Of a DNA stretch of 64,000 nucleotides, positions 32,353-41,118 are shown piece by piece. The notes below the pieces were generated by a model. The model did not search any database and was not told the DNA's origin. It saw nothing but the letters and a program-made list of their open reading frames with translations. The stretch's first letter is position 1; every line of letters starts with the position of its first letter. The position numbers and the translations under genes are program-made. The DNA comes from Novosphingobium sp. UBA6272 (GTDB lineage: Bacteria > Pseudomonadota > Alphaproteobacteria > Sphingomonadales > Sphingomonadaceae), in contig NZ_DJUW01000035.1 in assembly GCF_002440635.1 (NCBI RefSeq), positions 25,398-89,397 on the forward strand, given 5' to 3'.

Positions 32353-32958
32353 ATGCGCATTTCGATCTTCCCGCTGCCCGGCGCGATCCTGTTTCCCGGA
32401 TTGCAGCTGCCGCTGCACATCTTCGAGCCGCGCTACCGCGCGCTGGTCAAGGATGCGCTGGCGCGCGATCGGCGGATCGGGATGATCCAGCCGCAGCGCG
32501 CCGAGGAAGGCGCGCCGCTTTACCAGATCGGCTGCCTCGGCAAGATCGGCGAGGTCGAGGCGCTGGACGATGGCCGCTTCAATCTGGTGCTCGAAGGCGA
32601 AGCCCGGTTCAAGCTGATCCGCGAGCTGGATGCCGCCACCCCGTTCCGCCAGATCGAAGGCGAGCTGCTCGACGAGCAGGACTATCCGGCGCTGTCCCCG
32701 GTCGAACGCGCCGGGTTCGAGCGTGAGGCGCGGCGCTTTGCCGACATGCAGGGTTATGCGGTCGATTGGGAAGCCGTGACCCGGCTCGACGACGAATCGC
32801 TTATCGACGGGACCAGCCAGATTGTTCCGTTCGACATCGCCTCCAAGCAGGCGCTGCTTGAAGCGCCGAACCTGACCGCGCGGTGCGAGCTGCTGGTGCA
32901 GCTGATGCAGTTCTTCGGTCGGCGAGACAGCGACGATCCGAGGGTTACGCTGCAATAG
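32353..32958 (+). CDS. LON peptidase substrate-binding domain protein
   Basis: 201 residues consisting of the Lon N-terminal (LAN/PUA-like) domain alone: ISIFPLPGAILFPGLQLPLHIFEPRYRALV, then IGCLGKIGEVEALDDGRFNLVLEGEARFKL. No protease or ATPase domain is present. Stand-alone members are widespread in proteobacteria, with unknown function. It is probably in one operon with the thioredoxin gene. Confidence 0.88.
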   Translation: MRISIFPLPGAILFPGLQLPLHIFEPRYRALVKDALARDRRIGMIQPQRAEEGAPLYQIGCLGKIGEVEALDDGRFNLVLEGEARFKLIRELDAATPFRQIEGELLDEQDYPALSPVERAGFEREARRFADMQGYAVDWEAVTRLDDESLIDGTSQIVPFDIASKQALLEAPNLTARCELLVQLMQFFGRRDSDDPRVTLQ

Positions 32959-32981
32959 CGCAATACCCTCGTCAGCCGGAC

Positions 32982-33308
32982 CTATTCCTCGACCGGGGCT
33001 TCGTCGACCGGCTGGCCTTCCTCGGGCGCGAAACCTTCGACCATTTTGCACGATTTCTTGTCGCCTGCGTCACAGGCGCCGACCAGACAGTCCTTGGTGA
33101 CTTCACCGCGGGTGCCGGTGCCGAGGCCCTTGTTTTCCTCGATGCAGCGCTCGGCAGTCATCGGCGCATCGCTGGCGGTTTGAGACGGGCTTGGATTGGC
33201 CTTGGCCGCTGCGGCATCGCCGGTTTCGGTTGGAGCGGGCGCGGCGGTTTCGCCGCCAGATCAGGCCGCCAGCAGGATCGCCGCAGCAAGAGGAATTGCA
33301 CGCATCAT
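32982..33308 (-). pseudogene. Small lipoprotein gene with TGA at the lipobox cysteine
   Basis: The minus-strand frame from ATG 33308 (or 33305) to TAG 32982 has 109 codons with a single internal stop at codon 16 (33263-33261). The residues before it, AIPLAAAILLAA, form a signal peptide, and SGGETAAPAPTE follows. A Cys at this position would give the lipobox LAAC-SGG, and TGC differs from the TGA by one base. The rest is protein-like, with four Cys (AERCIEEN, TKDCLVGACDAGDKKSCKMV) and an acidic tail. Its start overlaps the marC stop. Either a real nonsense mutation or a sequence error. Confidence 0.7.
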
Positions 33309-33937
33309 ACCAGCACAGCCTTTATCCCATCGATGACATATTGCGCGGCCAGCGCGGCGAGCAGCACGCCGAGCAGGCGGGTGATCACTGCCTCGACCCG
33401 GGTCCCGAGCAAGCGCATCAGCGGACCTGCCGCCGCCAGCGCGGCGAGGGTCAGCAGCAGCACTGCACCCATTGCAGAAAGCACGACCAGCGTCTGCTCG
33501 GTCCCCTGCGCGCGCGATGTCAGCAGCATGATCGTCGCGATCGATCCCGGCCCGGCGATCATCGGCATCGCCATCGGGAAGACCGAAACGTCATCGACCT
33601 CCGGGGTCTGGGCGTTTTCGGCACGGACCTTCTCGGCCCGCTCCTCGCGCCGCTGGGTGCGCTTTTCAAAGACCATGTCCATCGCGATCACGAACAGCAT
33701 GATCCCGCCGGCGATCCGGAACGAGTTGAGCTCGATATGCAGCGCGCCCAGCAGGTCTTCACCAAACAGCGCGAAGATCAGCAGGATTATTGTGGCAATG
33801 ATCGTGGCCCGCACCGCCATGCCGACCGCCTGACGGTTGCTGGCACCCTTGACCAGCCCGGCATAGATCGGAGCACAGCCCGGCGGGTCGATCACCACAA
33901 ACAGGGTGACGAAGGCAGAAAGGAACAGCTCCCACAT
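33305..33937 (-). CDS. MarC-family membrane protein
   Basis: 210 residues, six TM segments in two halves, with a charged loop between them (KRTQRREERAEKVRAENAQTPEV). FVVIDPPGCAPIYAGL and VFPMAMPMIAGPGSIATIMLL are the paired signature segments of the MarC/UPF0056 family. The function is unknown (once linked to multiple antibiotic resistance, not confirmed). The stop overlaps the start of the broken lipoprotein gene. Confidence 0.9.
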   Translation of the reverse strand: MWELFLSAFVTLFVVIDPPGCAPIYAGLVKGASNRQAVGMAVRATIIATIILLIFALFGEDLLGALHIELNSFRIAGGIMLFVIAMDMVFEKRTQRREERAEKVRAENAQTPEVDDVSVFPMAMPMIAGPGSIATIMLLTSRAQGTEQTLVVLSAMGAVLLLTLAALAAAGPLMRLLGTRVEAVITRLLGVLLAALAAQYVIDGIKAVLV

Positions 33938-33939
33938 GG

Positions 33940-34638
33940 CTATTTGGCCGGGGCTTCCACTTGCACGTCCTGCACGGTCACCCGCTGCCCATCGACCTGC
34001 ATCGCCACGGTAAAGCGGCGCGCGCCATCGGGCTGGACCACCGCTTCCCAGCCCATCGTGCCGTCAAGCGATTGACCAATGCGGCGCACCGGATCGAGCG
34101 GCGCAAGCTTGCCCTTGAAGTCTTTTGCCTTGGGCGCACGGCCGCGATAGCCCGGCGGGCAATCGGCCACTTTGGAGACGATCATGTCGGGCGGATCGAG
34201 CGGCATCGGCAAGGCATCGCCCTGATCGAGCACCCATTTGTAGCGGCCGTTCTTCTGCTTTTGCCACACCGTGGTGAACCAGCCGCTGGTCCCGTCGGGG
34301 CGCTGCCAGGCCCCGCGGGTGACTGCCAGCGATCCGTCACAGCTCGACCAGACCTGATGCGGCTGCCAGGTTACCGGCTTGGGTGGGTTTGGTTTGTCCT
34401 TCAGGAATTCCTGCGCATAGACCATCTGCGGCACGAACATCACCGCGTCCTTGGTCGCGGTTTCGCGAAAGGCGGTCCACTGCCCCTTTTCCTGGGCCAG
34501 CCGGGCAAAGGCCAGTTCCTCCGCCACAACAGCGCCAGGATTGGCATGGCCGGCGGTGCCGTCGTTGCGGCGGTCCTGCGACAGGGCGGGCGTGGAGGCG
34601 AGCGCGAACGCCAGCCCCCCGAGAATCAAGCGCTTCAT
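33940..34638 (-). CDS. Exported NTF2-like hypothetical protein
   Basis: 232 residues with a Sec signal peptide (FALASTPALSQD). The segment EELAFARLAQEKGQWTAFRETATKDAVMFVPQ and later TRGAWQRPDGTSGWFTTVWQKQKNGRYKWVLDQG look like an NTF2/DUF4440 fold. The C-terminal part contains one Cys pair with WSSC. The ATG at 34638 is preferred to a TTG at 34647. No known function; it lies two bases upstream of marC and is probably co-transcribed. Confidence 0.65.
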   Translation of the reverse strand: MKRLILGGLAFALASTPALSQDRRNDGTAGHANPGAVVAEELAFARLAQEKGQWTAFRETATKDAVMFVPQMVYAQEFLKDKPNPPKPVTWQPHQVWSSCDGSLAVTRGAWQRPDGTSGWFTTVWQKQKNGRYKWVLDQGDALPMPLDPPDMIVSKVADCPPGYRGRAPKAKDFKGKLAPLDPVRRIGQSLDGTMGWEAVVQPDGARRFTVAMQVDGQRVTVQDVQVEAPAK

Positions 34639-34683
34639 GCCCGCCAATCTAGCGCCCCCGTGCTCCGGTGGCGAGTCGATTGG

Positions 34684-35580
34684 TCAGAGCGCCCCGTCAG
34701 CCAGCGCGACACCGGCGTTGCGGTGCGCCGCGACCAGCGCATTGCGCAGCAATACGGCGATGGTCATTGGCCCGACTCCGCCCGGAACCGGCGTGACCGC
34801 AGCGGCGACTTCCATCGCCCCGGCATAGTCGACATCGCCGACCAGCCGCCCCTTGGCGGCACCCTCGGCGGGCGGAAGGCGGTTGATCCCGACGTCGATC
34901 ACCGTCGCGCCCGGCTTGATCCAGTCGCCCTTGACCATCTCCGGCCGGCCGACCGCGGCGACCACGATATCGGCGCGGCGCACCACATCGGCCAGATCCT
35001 TGGTCCGGCTGTGTGCGATCGTCACCGTGCAGCTTTCGGCCAGCAGCAGCTGCGCCATCGGCTTGCCGACCAGGATCGAGCGACCGATCACAACGGCTTC
35101 CAGCCCCGAAAGGCTGCCGAGGCGATCCTTCAGCAGCATCAGGCTGCCCAGCGGGGTACACGGGACCAGACCCGGCAGACCCAGCGCGAGTCGCCCCGAA
35201 CTGAGCGGGGTGAGGCCATCGACATCCTTTTCAGGGCTGATCCGCTCTACCACGGCCTGCTCGTCGAGATGCCCCGGCAGTTGCAGCTGGACCAGGATGC
35301 CGTCGACCGTGGGATCGGCGTTGAGCTGGTCGATCAGTGCCATCAGCACCTCCTGCGAGGTGTCAGCCGGCAGCTTGTGCTCGAAGCTGGCCATGCCGCA
35401 TTCGACCGTCTGCTTGGCCTTGGAAGCGACATAGACCTGGCTGGCCGGATCCTCGCCGACCAGCACCACGGCCAGGCCAGCCTTGCGCCCGGCGCTCTGT
35501 TCGAACGTAGCGGCAAAATCGGCAATGCGGGCGCGCAGGCCCGCGGCAAAGGCTTTTCCGTCGATAATCGCGGCAGTCAT
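34684..35580 (-). CDS. folD: Methylenetetrahydrofolate dehydrogenase / cyclohydrolase FolD
   Basis: 298 residues, the usual length. Bifunctional enzyme interconverting 5,10-methylene-THF, methenyl-THF and 10-formyl-THF with NADP. Signature motifs: QVYVASKAKQTVECGM (with the catalytic Lys/Tyr region), GILVQLQLPGH, SPEKDVDGLTPLSSG, VIGRSILVGKPMAQLLL and the C-terminal DVDYAGAMEVAAAVTPVPGGVGPMT. It follows the yggT gene directly. Confidence 0.97.
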   Translation of the reverse strand: MTAAIIDGKAFAAGLRARIADFAATFEQSAGRKAGLAVVLVGEDPASQVYVASKAKQTVECGMASFEHKLPADTSQEVLMALIDQLNADPTVDGILVQLQLPGHLDEQAVVERISPEKDVDGLTPLSSGRLALGLPGLVPCTPLGSLMLLKDRLGSLSGLEAVVIGRSILVGKPMAQLLLAESCTVTIAHSRTKDLADVVRRADIVVAAVGRPEMVKGDWIKPGATVIDVGINRLPPAEGAAKGRLVGDVDYAGAMEVAAAVTPVPGGVGPMTIAVLLRNALVAAHRNAGVALADGAL

Positions 35581-35871
35581 TTACATCCCCTGGCTAGCGG
35601 CTTGGATCAGGAGCCGCTCTAGTATTGTCAGGCCGAAGATCAGGACCATCGGCGAAAGATCGATCGGGCGGGTATCGGGCATGATCCGCTGGATCGGCCG
35701 CAGGACCGGATCGAGCAGCATATTGCATGTGCGATAGATCGCCCCGGCGATCTCGTTGTGCGGATTGACTACGTTGAAGGCGAACAGCAGGCTGACCACG
35801 AACTGGACGATCACCAGGGCGATGACGAGCTGCACGAGGAGCGAAATCACGCTGATCAGGACCAATAGCAC
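35581..35871 (-). CDS. YggT-family membrane protein
   Basis: 96 residues with two TM segments flanking an amphipathic region; RTCNMLLDPVLRPIQRIMPDTRPIDLSPMVLIF is the YggT signature. The start is GTG at 35871 with AGAGGA seven bases upstream; the longer frame from 36018 is not needed. YggT proteins are linked to cell shape or osmotic stability. The stop codon abuts the folD start. Confidence 0.85.
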   Translation of the reverse strand: MLLVLISVISLLVQLVIALVIVQFVVSLLFAFNVVNPHNEIAGAIYRTCNMLLDPVLRPIQRIMPDTRPIDLSPMVLIFGLTILERLLIQAASQGM

Positions 35872-36044
35872 AGATATATCCTCTTCCGGTTGGTGCGGCG
35901 CTGATAGCCAAGGCCATGCAGCGGAGCAACCGGAGCTTCTCCCATCAATCTTTTTGTATGAATTGCTTACATTCTTGGCAGGCGAAAGATGATTAAGCCG
36001 CGCCTGCTTGTCGCCCACCTCGGTCCCATTCTCCCACTATACCC

Positions 36045-36183
36045 CGTCACCCTGAACTTGTTTCAGGGTCCATTGGGCCGGTTATCCAAAGCGCCGTGTC
36101 GCGCGCCAACCGCGCGGACAGCTTGCGATTCCAGGCAATAGTCTGAGCTGAGCAATGGACCCTGAAACAAGTTCAGGGTGACG
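36045..36183. repeat. REP doublet (REPIN-like) with 31-bp perfect inverted arms
   Basis: Arms 36045-36075 and 36153-36183 are exact reverse complements over 31 bases. Each arm contains its own palindrome (stem ACCCTGAA / TTCAGGGT, loop CTTGT). The 77-base spacer holds no gene. The same outer 30 bases bound the GIY-YIG unit at 49727-50129. The element fills most of the 355-base gap between yggT and the next gene; the rest (35872-36044) shows nothing recognised. Confidence 0.9.
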
Positions 36184-36226
36184 ATCATAGAATGTCGATC
36201 ACGAAGTTGGCCCGTCTTGGCAGACT

Positions 36227-36778
36227 TTAGCGCGACAGATCCAGCCGCTCGATATGCCAGCGCAGCTGCGCCGGGCTTGCTCCCGGGACGTCGTTGACAC
36301 GGCGAACGACGATATCACCCGATAACGCTCCGTTCGGGCCTGAGACGGTCACCGGCACTTCGTAGTACAGCGAGCCGGCCGCGCCTTCGACCTGTCCGTC
36401 GCCGAGCGAAACGGAGAGCTTGCCCAGTGGTCCGAAGCGTTCGGCATGCTGGGCGGAGGACATCGTCCCGCGCTCACCCCAATGCGCGGCGGCGCGGTCG
36501 AAATCGCCCCGTTCGACAGCCCGGGCCCATTCGATCAGCACGTTGCGCGCGCCCTTCTCTCCCTTCGCGGCCTCGGGTGTCGGCACCGGAGTCGTCATCG
36601 GAGGGAAGCTGCCAGGATCGGGCAGCGCGGTCGCGGGTGGGAGCGGTTCGCTGGCCTGGGACGGCAAGGTCGAGTCAGTCGCGTCCAGCGGAGGATTGCC
36701 GCCCTGCTGACCCGGTCGATCACAGCCGGACACTCCGGCCAGGAGGATTGCGGTGAGAAGGAAATTGCCAATGCGCAT
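36227..36778 (-). CDS. Hypothetical lipoprotein
   Basis: 183 residues. The signal peptide ends in a lipobox (LLAGVSGC), followed by a long Pro/Ala-rich linker (about residues 25-75) and a globular C-terminal domain with ARNVLIEWARAVERGDFDRAAAHWGERG and YYEVPVTVSGPNGALSGDIVVRRVNDVPG. This domain looks like a small NTF2-like fold, but no family name can be given. The ATG at 36778 is taken as start because the signal peptide begins there. It lies downstream of argB on the same strand. Confidence 0.7.
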   Translation of the reverse strand: MRIGNFLLTAILLAGVSGCDRPGQQGGNPPLDATDSTLPSQASEPLPPATALPDPGSFPPMTTPVPTPEAAKGEKGARNVLIEWARAVERGDFDRAAAHWGERGTMSSAQHAERFGPLGKLSVSLGDGQVEGAAGSLYYEVPVTVSGPNGALSGDIVVRRVNDVPGASPAQLRWHIERLDLSR

Positions 36779-36818
36779 CGTTACAAGAACCACCGCGCCT
36801 GCAGCGGGTTCCCTGGCC

Positions 36819-37715
36819 TCAGGCCCGGATCAGCGTACCGGCCCCGCGCGAGGTGAAGATTTCGAGCAGCATGGCGTGCGGCACCCGCCCGTCGAGCACG
36901 ACCGCCGCCTCGCACCCGGCCTCGACCGCGTGGATGCAGGTCTCCAGCTTGGGAATCATCCCGCCGCTGATCGTGCCGTCCTGTTGGAGCTTTTCGATGT
37001 CGGCGGGGCGAAGGTCGGTCAGCAGCTGCTTGTCCTTGTTCAGCACCCCGGCAACGTCGGTCAGCAGGAACAGCCGCGCCGCACCCAGCGCTGCGGCGAT
37101 CGCCCCGGCCATGGTATCGGCGTTGATATTGTAGGTCTCGCCATCCTCGCCCACCGCGATCGGGGCGATCACCGGGATCATCCCGGCATCGGAGATGGTC
37201 TTGATCACCGAGGTATCGACGGTCTTGGGTTCACCGACGAAGCCGAGATCAACAACCTGTTCGATATTGCTGCCCGGATCCTTGGTGGTGCGCTGAACCT
37301 TGCTGGCCGTAACCAGCCCGCCGTCCTTGCCCGAAATCCCGATCGCCTTGCCGCCCGCACCGGCGATCCAGCGGACGATCTCCTTGTTGATCGCGCCCGA
37401 CAGGACCATCTCGGCGACTTCGGCGGTGGCCTTGTCGGTTACCCGCAGGCCATCGACAAACTTGCTTTCGACCCCGAGCTTCTTGAGCATCGCGCCGATC
37501 TGCGGCCCGCCGCCATGGACCACCACCGGATTGATCCCGACCGCTTTGAGCAGCACGACATCCTCGGCAAAGTCATGCGCCAGATCGGGATCGCCCATCG
37601 CGTGGCCGCCATATTTTACCACGAAAGTCTGTCCCGCATAGCGCTGGAGATAGGGCAGCGCCTCGACCAGCGTTTCGGCCTTGGCGAGCATCGCGGGATC
37701 GTGGTTGTGCGGCAT
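36819..37715 (-). CDS. argB: Acetylglutamate kinase ArgB
   Basis: 298 residues, amino acid kinase family, second step of arginine synthesis. FVVKYGGHAMGDPDL (phosphate-binding Lys), VVHGGGPQIGAML (acetylglutamate site), GLRVTDKATAEVAEM and INADTMAGAIAAALGA with GMIPKLETCIHAV are all present. The N-terminal helix before residue 20 suggests the hexameric, arginine-regulated type. Confidence 0.97.
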   Translation of the reverse strand: MPHNHDPAMLAKAETLVEALPYLQRYAGQTFVVKYGGHAMGDPDLAHDFAEDVVLLKAVGINPVVVHGGGPQIGAMLKKLGVESKFVDGLRVTDKATAEVAEMVLSGAINKEIVRWIAGAGGKAIGISGKDGGLVTASKVQRTTKDPGSNIEQVVDLGFVGEPKTVDTSVIKTISDAGMIPVIAPIAVGEDGETYNINADTMAGAIAAALGAARLFLLTDVAGVLNKDKQLLTDLRPADIEKLQQDGTISGGMIPKLETCIHAVEAGCEAAVVLDGRVPHAMLLEIFTSRGAGTLIRA

Positions 37716-37956
37716 AGTGAGCGCGCTTTAGCCCGGTTTGGCGGGATTTGAAGCGCTTTCGTGCATCGGGGCAAATCCGCGCTGTCCTACATGCCGCGCG
37801 CGGCTTACCCTCGCCGGAATGAGCCGACCTTCCCCGAAAGATCTCAGGTCCGATCAGGCCGGAATCGGAAGTTTACACCCGATTTCGAATTTACCGCGCC
37901 ATGTCAGTAGCTTGGAACGATTATCCGGCCGTTTGAACCGGTGTTCGCTGTCAGGT

Positions 37957-38616
37957 TCAGGGCTGCGGCCGGTCAAGCCAGCGCCCGAGCTTGACGAAGA
38001 CCACGATCAGCGGCGGAACCATGATGGTGGAAAGCACCAGCTTGGAAATGATCTGGCCTTCCATGATCTGCCCCAGCGGCATGTCCTGCCCGTAAAAGCT
38101 GATCGTGATGAACAGGATCGTGTCGACGATCTGGCTGAGCAGGCTGGCCACCCAGGCCCGCAGCACCAGCGCCTTGCCCTGCCCCCCGGCGATCCGGCTG
38201 AACAGGTAGACGTTGAGCGTCTGCGAAGTGCCATAGGAAATAAGCCCGGCGAACTGCATCCGCACGCCCTGGCCGAGCAGTTTGGCGAAAGCATCCTGAT
38301 CGCTCCAGAACGAGGCCGGTGGGACCACCCGGATCACCAAGGTCAGCATCACCATCGAGACGATCAGCGGCACGAAGCCGAACCGGACCAGCTGATTGGC
38401 GCGGTCCTGCCCGTAGAGTTCGGCCACCGCGCTGGAAATAATCACCAGGAACAGGAAAGCGAAGATCCCGCTTTCCACCGCGAGATCACCCAGCACCGGC
38501 CAGTGCCCAAGCGAGGCGAGCTTCACCCCCATCACCCCGGCGAGGACGCACAGCCCGCCGTACAGCAGCGAATAGACGAAGAGCGAACGCGGGAAGGCGG
38601 CGGACTGGTTCTGCAT
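37957..38616 (-). CDS. Queuosine precursor transporter (VUT/YhhQ family)
   Basis: 219 residues, six TM segments. Typical features are the region ISSAVAELYGQDRANQLVRFGF (AELYGxxxA), FAGLISYGTSQTLNVYLFSRIAGG and SLLSQIVDTILFITISFYG. The family imports preQ0 or preQ1 for queuosine in tRNA. The start at 38616 (MQNQSAAFPRSLF) is chosen; the upstream extension is unlikely. The 241 bases between it and argB hold nothing recognised. Confidence 0.85.
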   Translation of the reverse strand: MQNQSAAFPRSLFVYSLLYGGLCVLAGVMGVKLASLGHWPVLGDLAVESGIFAFLFLVIISSAVAELYGQDRANQLVRFGFVPLIVSMVMLTLVIRVVPPASFWSDQDAFAKLLGQGVRMQFAGLISYGTSQTLNVYLFSRIAGGQGKALVLRAWVASLLSQIVDTILFITISFYGQDMPLGQIMEGQIISKLVLSTIMVPPLIVVFVKLGRWLDRPQP

Positions 38617-38759
38617 CGGCCAAGGCTTAACGCGGTGAACGGGCAAGTAAATGCCCTGCGGGCGATCCTCCCACAGCTTGCTGAAGCGCCGGATTTGACT
38701 GTCGGGCAAAGCCCGCTACCAATCCGGCAACTGCAATTCCCCGGGGGACGCACCACACC

Positions 38760-39989
38760 ATGCCGCACCTGATGAGCCTTTTCGGGATCGCTCTGATCCT
38801 TGCCGTCGCCTTTCTGCTTTCGTCGGACCGCAAGGCGATTCGCCCGCGCGTGGTCGGCGCGGCCTTTGCCTTGCAGGCCGGATTCGCCGCGCTGGTGCTC
38901 TATGTGCCGTGGGGCAACCGGGTGCTGCAAGCGATAGCCGGCGGGGTTTCCGCGTTGCTCGGCTATGCCCACGCGGGAACCGAATTCATCTTCGGGCCGC
39001 TGGCCAAGCCCGAAATCGGCGGCAATTCGTTCGCCATCGCCGCGCTGCCGGTGATCATCTTCTTCGCCGCGCTGATCTCGGTTCTCTATTACATTGGCCT
39101 GATGCAGCTGATCATCCGTTGGGTCGGCGGCGCGCTGGAAAAGATCACCGGGGTCAGCAAGGTTGAAAGCCTCTCTGCTGCGGCCAACATCTTCGTCGGC
39201 CAGTCGGAAAGCCCGCTGGTGATCCGGCCCTATCTCGCCGCGCTGACCCCCAGCCAGCTGTTCTGCCTGATGAGCGTCGGCATGGCCGGCGTCGCGGGCA
39301 CGATCCTGGCGGCCTATGCCTCGATGGGCATCCGGATCGACTATCTGGTCGCCGCCGCCTTCATGTCGGCACCGGGCGGCATCCTGATGGCCAAGATCAT
39401 CATGCCCGATCCCAAGGGCGAAGCCTTGGTGGAGCCTGGCGAGATCAAGATCCCCGACGAGGAAGAACGCCCCGCCAACGTGATTATGGCCGCCGCCCAA
39501 GGCGCCCAGACCGGGGTCAAGCTGGCGGTGATGGTCGGCGCGATGGTGCTGGCCTTTGTCGCGCTGGTCGCGCTGGCCAATGGCATACTCGGCGGGATCG
39601 GCGGCTGGTTCGGCAATCCGCAGCTCTCGTTCCAGCTGATCCTTGGCTATGTCTTCGCCCCGGTGTTCTACCTGCTGGGCGCGCCGAGCTGGAGCGAAGC
39701 GATGTCGGCCGGCGGATTTTTCGGCACCAAAGTGGTGCTCAACGAATTCGTCGCCTTCATCGATCTCGGCGCGGCGCAGGGCTTGTCGGAAAAGACCATC
39801 GGCATCGTCACCTTTGCGCTGTGCGGTTTTGCCAACTTCAGCTCGATCGCGATCCAGATGGCGGTAACCGGCGGCCTCGCCCCCAACCAGCGCCCGCTGA
39901 TCGCCCGGCTGGGGCTCAAGGCATTGGCCGCGGGCAGCCTCTCGAATCTGATGAGCGCCGCGCTGGCCGGGCTGTTCCTCAGCCTCTAA
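38760..39989 (+). CDS. NupC-type concentrative nucleoside transporter
   Basis: 409 residues, about ten TM segments. Signature segments: NIFVGQSESPLVIRPYL (substrate and sodium site in the CNT family), LMSVGMAGVAGTILAAYASMG, FMSAPGGILMAKI, NEFVAFIDLG and TFALCGFANFSSIAIQ. It imports nucleosides with Na+ or H+. It is divergent from the queuosine transporter, with a 143-base gap. Confidence 0.93.
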   Translation: MPHLMSLFGIALILAVAFLLSSDRKAIRPRVVGAAFALQAGFAALVLYVPWGNRVLQAIAGGVSALLGYAHAGTEFIFGPLAKPEIGGNSFAIAALPVIIFFAALISVLYYIGLMQLIIRWVGGALEKITGVSKVESLSAAANIFVGQSESPLVIRPYLAALTPSQLFCLMSVGMAGVAGTILAAYASMGIRIDYLVAAAFMSAPGGILMAKIIMPDPKGEALVEPGEIKIPDEEERPANVIMAAAQGAQTGVKLAVMVGAMVLAFVALVALANGILGGIGGWFGNPQLSFQLILGYVFAPVFYLLGAPSWSEAMSAGGFFGTKVVLNEFVAFIDLGAAQGLSEKTIGIVTFALCGFANFSSIAIQMAVTGGLAPNQRPLIARLGLKALAAGSLSNLMSAALAGLFLSL

Positions 39990-40062
39990 GCCTCCGGAAT
40001 CGAGGGAAACTGCGTGGTTTCACGGATGGCCGGAGACCGGCGGCACCGGCCATGCCTGGCGC

Positions 40063-40449
40063 ATGGCCCTCTCGCTGCTCACCCTCGCCGCCGCCTTCAC
40101 GCTCTGCGCCGAAGGCCCTCGGACCAATTGTGTTGTCGATGGCGATACCCTGTGGGTCAATGGCGAGAAGGTCCGCCTCGCCGATATCAACGCCCCTGAA
40201 ACCGATCAGGCAGGGTGTCCCGCCGAACGCGCGCTGGGCGAACAGGCCAAGCGGCGTCTGCTTGTCCTGGTCAACGCCGGCCCCTTTGCACTCGAAGCGG
40301 AAGGCCGCGCCACCGACCGCTATGGCCGCGCGCTGCGGGTAGCCCGACGCGGTGGCCGCTCGCTGGGTGAACAGCTGGTCCGCGAAGGACTGGCCGAACC
40401 CTGGCGGGGCAGGCGCAGCGACTGGTGCGTGCTGCTTGCCGCGCGGTGA
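40063..40449 (+). CDS. SNase-like (thermonuclease) domain protein 1
   Basis: 128 residues with a short N-terminal hydrophobic stretch (LLTLAAAFTLC). The SNase OB fold is shown by CVVDGDTLWVNGEKVRLADINAPETDQAGCPAERALGEQAKRRL and TDRYGRALRV, with Asp and Arg residues at the calcium/active sites. It may be an exported nuclease or an inactive relative. It is followed after 21 bases by a second member of the family. Confidence 0.8.
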   Translation: MALSLLTLAAAFTLCAEGPRTNCVVDGDTLWVNGEKVRLADINAPETDQAGCPAERALGEQAKRRLLVLVNAGPFALEAEGRATDRYGRALRVARRGGRSLGEQLVREGLAEPWRGRRSDWCVLLAAR

Positions 40450-40470
40450 TCGAAGCCTTACCGCCGGGCC

Positions 40471-41031
40471 ATGGCCTGGCCCCGCCGCACCCAAGGATAT
40501 GGACGCATCCTGCCGACGCACCGCTGGCAAGGGCGCTCGCGCTGGGCCGCGTTCTGGGCCGCGCTGAAGTGGTGGCTGGGCGCCGCGCTGCTGGTCACCG
40601 CGGCGTGGTACTTTCTCTCCGCCCCGCCCGCGCCCGAACCGCCGCAGGCCGATAGCGAGCGGATCGCGGCGCGCTTCGTGGTCTGCGGCCAGGGCGGCTC
40701 CAATGCCTGCGCACCCGATGGCGACACGATCATTCTGGGCACGCGCCATATCCGCATCATTGGAATCGACGCGCCCGAACTGCATCCGCCGCGCTGCCCG
40801 GCCGAGCAGGCCCAGGGAGAAGCGGCCCGCGCCGCACTGATCGCCCTGCTCAATCAGGGCCCGTTCTTCCTGACCGGACCCGATCCCGCCGCCCGCGACG
40901 AATATGGCCGCGAATTGCACAATCTGGTCCGGGCTCGCCCCGACGGCACGGTCCAGTCGATCGCCGATGATCTGGTCGCCGCGAAAGTGGTCCGACCCTA
41001 CTTGCGCGGCCCCCGCGTTCCGTGGTGTTAA
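40471..41031 (+). CDS. SNase-like (thermonuclease) domain protein 2, membrane-anchored
   Basis: 186 residues. One TM segment (about 27-50, AAFWAALKWWLGAALLVTAAWYF) anchors a periplasmic SNase domain: APDGDTIILGTRHIRIIGIDAPELHPPRCPAEQAQGEAARAALI and DEYGRELHNLV. It has the same domain as the gene just upstream but a different anchor, so the pair may be an old duplication. Nuclease activity is likely but not proven. Confidence 0.8.
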   Translation: MAWPRRTQGYGRILPTHRWQGRSRWAAFWAALKWWLGAALLVTAAWYFLSAPPAPEPPQADSERIAARFVVCGQGGSNACAPDGDTIILGTRHIRIIGIDAPELHPPRCPAEQAQGEAARAALIALLNQGPFFLTGPDPAARDEYGRELHNLVRARPDGTVQSIADDLVAAKVVRPYLRGPRVPWC

Positions 41032-41118
41032 ACGCATGTTGTTGACGGTCTCAGCTTTCGCTGAGACAGTGCAACACCGGCCGGATGGCCTGTCCGCACC
41101 AAACAAAGGGAGAGGGAT

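Noticed and set aside
33261..33263. TGA read as selenocysteine
   Set aside because: Possible in principle because it replaces a Cys, but a lipobox Cys must carry a thioether-linked lipid and no SECIS-like stem was evident directly downstream; nonsense mutation or sequence error is far more likely.
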